Made by a program: the position numbers and the translations under genes. The notes under the pieces were generated by a model, which did no database searches, had not been told where the DNA came from, and saw nothing but the letters and a program-made list of their open reading frames with translations. Shown one piece after another: positions 60,101 through 64,000 of a stretch of DNA of 64,000 bases (the stretch's first letter is position 1; each line of letters starts with the position of its first letter). This DNA is from Eupeodes corollae. Its lineage: Eukaryota > Arthropoda > Insecta > Diptera > Syrphidae. The stretch is from contig NC_079148.1 in the NCBI RefSeq assembly GCF_945859685.1, positions 57,546,421 through 57,610,420 on the forward strand, read 5' to 3'.

Positions 60101-63100
60101 TGTGGGTTGGGAGATCGTTTATTGATTTCGTTCATTCCAAGGACAGGGGAACCTTTGCCAGTCAAATAACAACTGTAATACCATTGGCTGAGACACGCAG
60201 CACTATTTCGAAGGAATGTCTGACACCTTTCTTTGTTATGATTCGACGTTATAGAGGCTTAAAGACAGGGGGTTATGGTGTTATTGATAAAGCACTTAAG
60301 TATGAGCCATTTCGTTTGACTTTGACTTTTCGCGAAGGTCCACAAACAGTTCGACCAGATGGATCAGTTGAAACATCAGGTTCAACTATGTTTTTAGTTA
60401 TTTGTGCAACAAATGTAAAAAGCTCTTACAAAGGTAAGAATAAATTGTTCACAATTTATACACTACCAATTCATCATCTTTTCTTTTTGAATTTTAGTAC
60501 CAAGTGAAGTTTTATCCCACAAAAGTCCTAAATTCTCAACACGTCACACAGCGGCCGGTATTATTTCCCATGTGGATAGTTCGGCTGTACCGCCTTTGGG
60601 TTATTTACCACAAGATTTGATTGGCAGAAATATTCTTGACTTCTACCATCACGAGGATTTGGTATTATTAAAGGAAATTTATGAAACAATTATGAAAAGA
60701 GGTCCAACAGCTGGAAAGTACTTCTGTAGCAAACCATACAGATTCCTCATACAAAATGGTTGTTATATTTTATTTGAGACTAAATGGACAAGCTTCATGA
60801 ATCCATGGTCGAGGAAACTAGAGTTTGTCATGGGCAGTCATAGAGTTTTTCAAGGTCCAAAGAATTGCAATGTATTTGAGCCTGCCTCGAATGTTAAAAT
60901 TACACTTTCGGAGGAAACTCTAAATCGGAGTAATCGCACCAAAGAGGAGATATTGAAATTACTCTCGAAAACTTTGCCAAAAACTTCGGATTCCGTCAAA
61001 CAACAAGTATCAAGGCGTTGTCAGGCGTTAGCTTCCCTTATGGAAACAATTATGGATGAGGTTTCCCGACCTGATCTTAAGCTAGACCTACCACACGAAA
61101 CCGATTTGACAATATCGGAAAGGGGATCCGTAATGCTCGGCGAGATATCTCCACATCATGAATACTACGACAGTAAGTGCCCCACAGAGACGCCTCCCAG
61201 CTATAACCAGTTGAACTACAATGAAAACTTGCAAAGGTTCTTCAACTCCAAGCCGGTTACAGCCACAGAAGGTGTTGCTCTGAAATTGGAACAGCCATAT
61301 AATGAACCAGTAGATGGTGGTATCGCTCTAAGCCCTGTCGAGTGTTTTGAACAAAGTGGTGGAAGTGGATCATCTGGAAATTATACGACAGGCAGTCATT
61401 TTCACATGGGAAGTATTACAAATACAAGCAACCCAGAAACAGGAACATCGTCTGAAAGTGTACAACTTCAATCGCTAACTGAATCTCTAGTAAACAAACA
61501 TAATGACGTCATGGAGAAGCTAATGCTCAAGAAGCATCGAGAATCAAGAGTTCGACAAGGAAAGAAAAATCTCGAAAAGAATCAGGAAATCAACAACCAC
61601 GGAGTCAAACGTTTCGGCGCACACTCCTGGGAGGAAGATGCGAATAGGACAGCCAAACACAATCTCTTAAATACCAATGCGAATGCCCAGATGGGTGGCG
61701 ATACAGGACAAGCTGACCAGTCAAACCAAAACAAAAAAATGGTCCCACAAATACAATACTTCGGCAACATTGGAGAACAGTGTGGCATGCCCGCAGCTGC
61801 ACGAACCAATGTCTGGGCACCGTTGTGTGTTGGATTGCCACACACTCAACATAATCAACAAATTGTCTCGCCTACAAACCAAGTGCCCGTCCAGCAGAGC
61901 ATGTTTCCAACACTGTATTACATTCCGACTGCGGCACAAACCACCAAATTTAACCAAGACGGAAAAGTTAACACCGGTCTACCGCTCCACTACACACAAG
62001 GATTAATATATCCATCACCGCCGCTGCTCTATTTACATCCTACGATGGTGCCGATGTCATTTGCCAATTTAACTAGTTCTGTGCCGCTTCCAGAACAGCT
62101 GACTCGAATTTCAACTCTTACAACGGTAGTTTTCTTTTTTCTCCGATATTAAAATTAATTTACATTTGAATAATATTTTTTTTCTTTCTTTAAACAAAAA
62201 AAGACACAATCTTTAATGGCTGCACCTAATCCAACAAAGACACAAGACTCTTACCAACCAACCGCATCAAGACAGTTACAAAGATCCTCGTCTCAAGCTA
62301 CATCTGTGAAGGCAGAACCAGGCTCAAATATGGTAAGTTATTAACAATTCTGTTAAATGGCGAAGTTGAAAATACAAGAAAAAAGCTCTTAAGTAGATAC
62401 GCTTTCTTAAATGTATTTTTACCTTTATTGACATATTCCAATGGCTCTTCCATAAGTTAACAGAGTTCGAAGTTTAGTTAATATCAATTAAAATCTTGAA
62501 ATGAACAAAATTTTCACTTCAGACTGGGAAATTCAGTCAACTGTAATTTGTTTTTAAATTATAAAACGAATCTAAAAAAGCTAATTTTGTTTTAACTCAG
62601 TGACAGTTCCTAAAGTTAAGTACAATCTATTGATATTATTTTTGGATCTACGTCTTTTCTTGAGTCTGAGACTCATTTTTGCTGCTACTGAGTGAATCTC
62701 GGAATTTGTTGGTAGTTATTGACGGAAGATCACTGTTTTGCTGAAATCCAGATCCAAGTTTCAGAGTTCATTACTTTTATTTAAGATTAAGCAGGGTCAA
62801 GCAACATAAGGGACTTCATTTGCAGTCAACTTCATTCTTTGAACGCAAATTTTGACCAAGGCAACTAGTTAGTTTTCCAAGTGTCATCAATTTCAAATTC
62901 AGAAGTAAAGTTACTTCACAAACCTATACTTTAAGTAAGAACTACCAAAAACATTTTTGTATACAAAAAACTTCCTCCTGGAATTGTGCAGAAAATAAAT
63001 AAATTATAGAGCAATAAAGCTCAGCTTTCACTTGAATGAAAAAACATGATCAGTTGTCATTTTGACATAAGTTGACTTGACTTGATAGTTAGGGAGATTG

Positions 63101-63647
63101 TTCTTGACTAACTTTCCAGACAACTCGCCAATGAAGTTGCCTTAATTGGAAGGCATTTTTTTGGCAGCTGGCCAATCAGATATTAGAAACATGCCTTACT
63201 TTCAAGTCCCTTATGTCGCCTAAACCTTCCCATTGTCTTTATTTGTCCTTTCTTATTAACACACATTTTTTTTGTATTTGCAGGCTCTTTCGGATGTTTC
63301 CAAAAAAGGAATTGCTGACTCACCTGTTCAATCAGAAACTGAAGACTACGTTGGAGAACAACATAACCAAATTGTACATAATGTGAGTTACTTACTTTTA
63401 TTTTTAAATTACAATTTTCATTTCGTATTTCGGTTTTTAGCAAAATACTGATAGTAATGGTAACAATGACGATATGGATGGTTCGAGTTTTTCAAGTTTT
63501 TATTCGTCATTTATTAAAACAACAGATGACTCAGAAGATCCACAAGAAAACGATAAGGAAACAATTTATCGAAAGTTTAAAGTCGAATTGGTGGCTAAAT
63601 TAATTGAGACAGGTGAAGAAGAACAGACCCAACATGGAGATGGATAA
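48049..63647 (+). CDS. per: period (circadian clock PAS protein), 10 coding exons, 1008 aa
   Basis: Exons 48049-48140, 48419-48505, 48566-48729, 48813-48911, 59817-59914, 60010-60433, 60498-62125, 62204-62332, 63284-63382 and 63441-63647 join in frame to 1008 codons plus TAA. PERIOD pairs with TIMELESS and represses CLOCK/CYCLE in the nucleus. Visible parts: N-terminus MEGESTESTHNTKVSDSAYS; Ser-rich SLIMB-type degron region SHSSGSSGYGG (41-51); NLS MRKKKKQK (71-78); PAS-A (about 181-322); PAS-B (about 335-450); the SRRCQALASLMETIMDEVSR helix region; the per-short region with Ser600-Pro601 and GGSGSSGN; and an acidic C-terminus with SSFYSSFIKT. D. melanogaster PER is about 1220 residues; the shortfall is partly the missing Thr-Gly tract. 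Intron 4 is 10.9 kb because of transposons. All introns are GT-AG. Confidence 0.97.
48419..48505 (+). CDS. per: per coding exon 2
   Basis: Acceptor CCCTTTAG, donor AG|GTAAAA. It encodes the Ser/Gly-rich GSSKSRLSGSHSSGSSGYGG segment, which corresponds to the region around the SLIMB-binding phosphosite (Ser47) of the fly protein. Confidence 0.92.
48566..48729 (+). CDS. per: per coding exon 3 (nuclear localisation signal)
   Basis: Acceptor GAATTTAG, donor T|GTAAGT. It carries the basic run MRKKKKQK (residues 71-78) followed by an acidic Ser/Thr-rich stretch. Confidence 0.9.
48813..48911 (+). CDS. per: per coding exon 4
   Basis: Acceptor TTTAAAG, donor CCTG|GTAAGA. It encodes a polar linker (QTDRPETSGNDDSIEQQ to SPPP). 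The following intron holds the transposon cluster. Confidence 0.88.
48912..49528. other. Start of per intron 4, nothing recognised
   Basis: AT-rich intron DNA before the DD41D insertion. Confidence 0.4.
49529..50827 (+). mobile_element. Full-length DD41D transposon in per intron 4
   Basis: The ends are AAGGGTGATTTTTTTGAGG and, reverse-complemented, AACGGTGATTTTTTAAGAGC, flanked by TA (49527-49528 and 50828-50829). They contain one uninterrupted transposase gene in the same orientation as per. One TIR base difference (AAGGG versus AACGG) may reflect mutation. The internally deleted copy at 27355 is nearly identical where they overlap. Confidence 0.9.
49641..50726 (+). CDS. DD41D Tc1/mariner transposase, apparently intact (361 aa)
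   Basis: A single frame with a normal length for the family. Residues 1-115 form the two helix-turn-helix DNA-binding units (NEQRLQIIEFYYQNQCSVRN; SIRRRSQQLGLCYSTTWKIL). Catalytic residues are Asp159 (LFSDEAHF), Asp252 (FQQDGATCH) and Asp294 (TPLDYFLWGY), with 41 residues between the last two, so DD41D as in rosa-like elements. The C-terminus is QHLNEIIFKK. The start ATG lies 112 bp inside the left end. Nothing seen in the frame rules out activity. Host promoters could transcribe it because per reads through it in the same direction. Confidence 0.9.
   Translation: MNRLTNEQRLQIIEFYYQNQCSVRNVFRAVRPIYGLHNRPSEQTINAIVTKFRTQFTLLDIKPTTRMRTVRTEENIASVSESVAEDREMSIRRRSQQLGLCYSTTWKILRKDLGVKPYKIQLVQKLKPNDLPQRRIFSEWALEKLAENPLFYRQILFSDEAHFCLNGYVNKQNCRSWSEEQPEAVQELPMHPEKCTVWCGLYAGGIIGPYFFKDAVGRNVTVNGDRYRSMLTNFLLPKMEELNLVDMWFQQDGATCHTARDSMAILRENFGEQFISRNGPVSWPPRSCDLTPLDYFLWGYVKSKVYTNKPATIPALEDNISEEIRAIPAEMLEKVTQNCTFRMDHLRCSRGQHLNEIIFKK
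50830..52046. other. Per intron 4 DNA, nothing recognised
   Basis: Anonymous. A GC-rich patch (GGCACTGGCATGCTAGCTGC to CCCCCGCAGGAGG, about 51958-52030) immediately precedes the repeat at 52047. Confidence 0.35.
52047..52332 (+). repeat. 285-bp dispersed repeat, copy 1
   Basis: ACTGTATCATGCTAGAAAAG to AAATCGACATGAAAC, roughly 95% identical by eye to 57142-57433 in the same orientation. Function unknown; no coding frame is shared. Confidence 0.75.
52333..53669. other. Per intron 4 DNA with part of a duplicated block
   Basis: About 53547-53585 (GACACCATGTGCCTTCTGAA) matches 57685-57720. A CACGTG lies at 52763-52768. No gene is supported. Confidence 0.35.
53670..55993 (-). mobile_element. Non-LTR retrotransposon, antisense in per intron 4
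   Basis: Minus-strand pieces from right to left: KQKWFDDECRKVRDISGK (55985), AYYLKNIDFINEARSPTEFW (about 55850), EDPANNRGISFLNTTANLFL (about 55390), HEFQAGFRRGYSTVDQIFSL and FYVDFQTAFDSIPREAL (55320-55170), then ETVEGMQLMINRLGSYCKSW (after loss of YADD), and a C-terminal domain with CTLCNRYVREDVVHFMAVC (CCHC-like finger, about 53940). It is 5'-truncated with several frameshifts. A shared TATTTTTCATATAAAGAAAT at both sides (53649 and 55994) suggests the insertion point. Confidence 0.75.
55996..57140 (+). repeat. AT-rich repeat block, copy 1
   Basis: It matches 57808-58972 in order and orientation: AGTTTGAAAATCTA, CTTAAATTTTT(A)CAAATTGGATG, several GTCGAAAATCAATTTTTACC units, TTATCACGTTACAGTATATA, ACGGCGAAAAAAACGTCGCG, then alternating ACGTACG/CACGCAC hexamers and CTCGACTCTAGGGACC-like sequence. 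It ends in the palindrome AACTTCCTATGGGAAGTT (57124-57141). Confidence 0.75.
57142..57433 (+). repeat. 285-bp dispersed repeat, copy 2
   Basis: Second copy of 52047-52332; it starts directly after the palindrome that closes the preceding AT-rich block. Confidence 0.75.
57434..57807. other. Spacer between repeats
   Basis: It includes 57685-57720, which matches 53547-53585. Otherwise anonymous. Confidence 0.4.
57808..58972 (+). repeat. AT-rich repeat block, copy 2
   Basis: Copy of 55996-57140 with point differences and small deletions. Its end (GACCCATTACAATAACTTCC) stops at the half-palindrome instead of the full one. Confidence 0.75.
58973..59816. other. End of per intron 4, nothing recognised
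   Basis: Anonymous AT-rich DNA ending in the acceptor TTTTACAG at 59816. Confidence 0.4.
59817..59914 (+). CDS. per: per coding exon 5
   Basis: Acceptor TTTTACAG, donor GAG|GTTTGT. It encodes AIGDCTSSKLEKEEPITIKS and SEKAKE, the linker just before PAS-A. Phase 0 at its end. Confidence 0.88.
60010..60433 (+). CDS. per: per coding exon 6 (PAS-A)
   Basis: Acceptor TTATATAG, donor AAAG|GTAAGA. It encodes residues 181-321: ESFCCIISMNDGLVLYTTP, LGFPRDMWVGRSFIDFVH and the YRGLKTGGYGVI loop. This is the PAS-A domain used in PER homodimer and TIMELESS contacts. Confidence 0.96.
60498..62125 (+). CDS. per: per coding exon 7 (PAS-B, DBT-binding and per-short regions)
   Basis: Acceptor GAATTTTAG, donor ACAACG|GTAGTT. 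It encodes PAS-B (HTAAGIISHVDSSAV; LGYLPQDLIGRNILDFYHHE), conserved helices after PAS-B, SYNQLNYNENLQRFFNSKPV, the per-short region with GGSGSSGNYTTGS, and an Asn/Gln-rich part. The Thr-Gly position (residues 629-642) has only one Thr-Gly pair. Confidence 0.96.
62204..62332 (+). CDS. per: per coding exon 8
   Basis: Acceptor AACAAAAAAAG, donor ATG|GTAAGT. It encodes TQSLMAAPNPTKTQDSYQPT to KAEPGSNM, a Ser/Thr-rich segment of the C-terminal repressor half. Phase 0 at both ends. Confidence 0.85.
63284..63382 (+). CDS. per: per coding exon 9
   Basis: Acceptor TTTGCAG, donor AAT|GTGAGT. It encodes ALSDVSKKGIADSPVQSETE and GEQHNQIVHN, in frame with both neighbours. Confidence 0.85.
63441..63647 (+). 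CDS. per: per coding exon 10 with stop
   Basis: Acceptor GGTTTTTAG, stop TAA at 63645-63647. It encodes MDGSSFSSFYSSFIKTTDDS and a charged end FKVELVAKLIETGEEEQ. The SSFYSSF block is a conserved C-terminal PER motif. Confidence 0.9.
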   Translation, partial: QNTDSNGNNDDMDGSSFSSFYSSFIKTTDDSEDPQENDKETIYRKFKVELVAKLIETGEEEQTQHGDG

Positions 63648-63776
63648 AATATTTGTAATTGTTATTTTTCGTGGATTTAAGAATATAATTATGTCACAAA
63701 AAAGAACAGATACAATATCAGGCCACTTGCGTTCTTGCTTTTTTTTAAAGTTTATTATAGAACTACGTTAAAATTT

Positions 63777-63782
63777 ATTAAA
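63777..63782 (+). terminator. per: Possible per polyadenylation signal (ATTAAA)
   Basis: ATTAAA occurs 130 nt after the per stop codon within TTTATTAAATAAGC. No AATAAA is present nearer. Weak evidence on its own. Confidence 0.3.
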
Positions 63783-63878
63783 TAAGCATAATTGAAAATA
63801 TTTCATGTCAATAATGTCACACTGCATATAATTTTATACCTTATAACCTTGAGGCTCAAATTTTATTAACAGGCTTCC

Positions 63879-63959
63879 ATGGCAAATATGAAGCTGCTGT
63901 TGTCGCTAGTTTTCCTATTTTTAAGTGTACGAAATTTGTTATCCGATTTTATCGAATAA
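63879..63959 (+). CDS. Short frame resembling a signal peptide (possible first exon of a downstream gene)
   Basis: MANMKLLLSLVFLFLSVR is followed by NLLSDFIE and a stop. The basic start and Leu/Val/Phe core look like a secretory signal peptide. It is too short to be a gene alone and could be a first exon cut by a splice site, or chance. In D. melanogaster a takeout/JHBP-family gene (CG2650) lies next to per, which makes the position interesting but proves nothing. Confidence 0.2.
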   Translation: MANMKLLLSLVFLFLSVRNLLSDFIE

Positions 63960-64000
63960 TGTCACATTACATTACTTAAATAGATTTTATTATTTCTTTA

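Noticed and set aside
61582..62006. Overlapping frames on both strands inside per exon 7
   Set aside because: The sense frame is unambiguous PERIOD; the others are shadows.

Overview
The window is nuclear DNA of a dipteran, most likely a cyclorrhaphan fly. The only confidently identified host gene is the circadian clock gene period (per), on the + strand. Its N-terminus, nuclear localisation signal, PAS-A/PAS-B domains and per-short region can all be read, and ten coding exons (48049-63647) join in frame to 1008 codons plus a stop. It resembles Drosophila-type PER but lacks the long Thr-Gly repeat. The DNA is AT-rich and packed with nested transposable elements, so the genome is larger and more repeat-laden than that of D. 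melanogaster.

Layout. 1-2355 (- strand): a 750-codon open frame that runs off the left edge, with a clean splice acceptor upstream of its ATG. It is the first coding exon of an unidentified Ser/Thr/Asn-rich protein. 2356-25890: intergenic or intronic DNA made largely of elements: DD41D mariner-like copies (4621-5902, 24623-25890), an array of 15-bp repeats with inverted ends (6180-7180), a non-LTR RNase H fragment interrupted by a MITE (7513-8760), a gypsy-type pol fragment between inverted repeats (9621-10541), a non-LTR retroelement (13000-14520) interrupted by a MULE with a FLYWCH-like finger (14521-15655), a Helitron with an exact 744-bp internal tandem duplication (17455-19825), a Myb/SANT-like exon (22887-23088), and a CR1/jockey-like retroelement hit by a tRNA-derived SINE.

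25893-48018 probably holds the per promoter and a 5' intron of about 20 kb. A tandem E-box at 26480, a TATA box and initiator about 600 bp downstream and a strong splice donor at 27322 fit a per promoter and non-coding first exon. A near-identical tandem E-box sits 14.4 kb downstream at 40838, followed by its own TATA-like sequence and donors. Between them lie an internally deleted DD41D copy, a DD41D copy split by a hAT element, a SINE, a TIR element, a Helitron split by a Tc3-like element, and a LOA-like retroelement.

48019-63647 is the per coding region. Intron 4 (48912-59816, 10.9 kb) contains a full-length DD41D transposon with an uninterrupted 361-codon transposase, a non-LTR retroelement in antisense, and a duplicated repeat block. 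The last 350 bp hold the per 3' region and perhaps the first exon of a small secreted protein. No tRNA, rRNA or CRISPR features were recognised.
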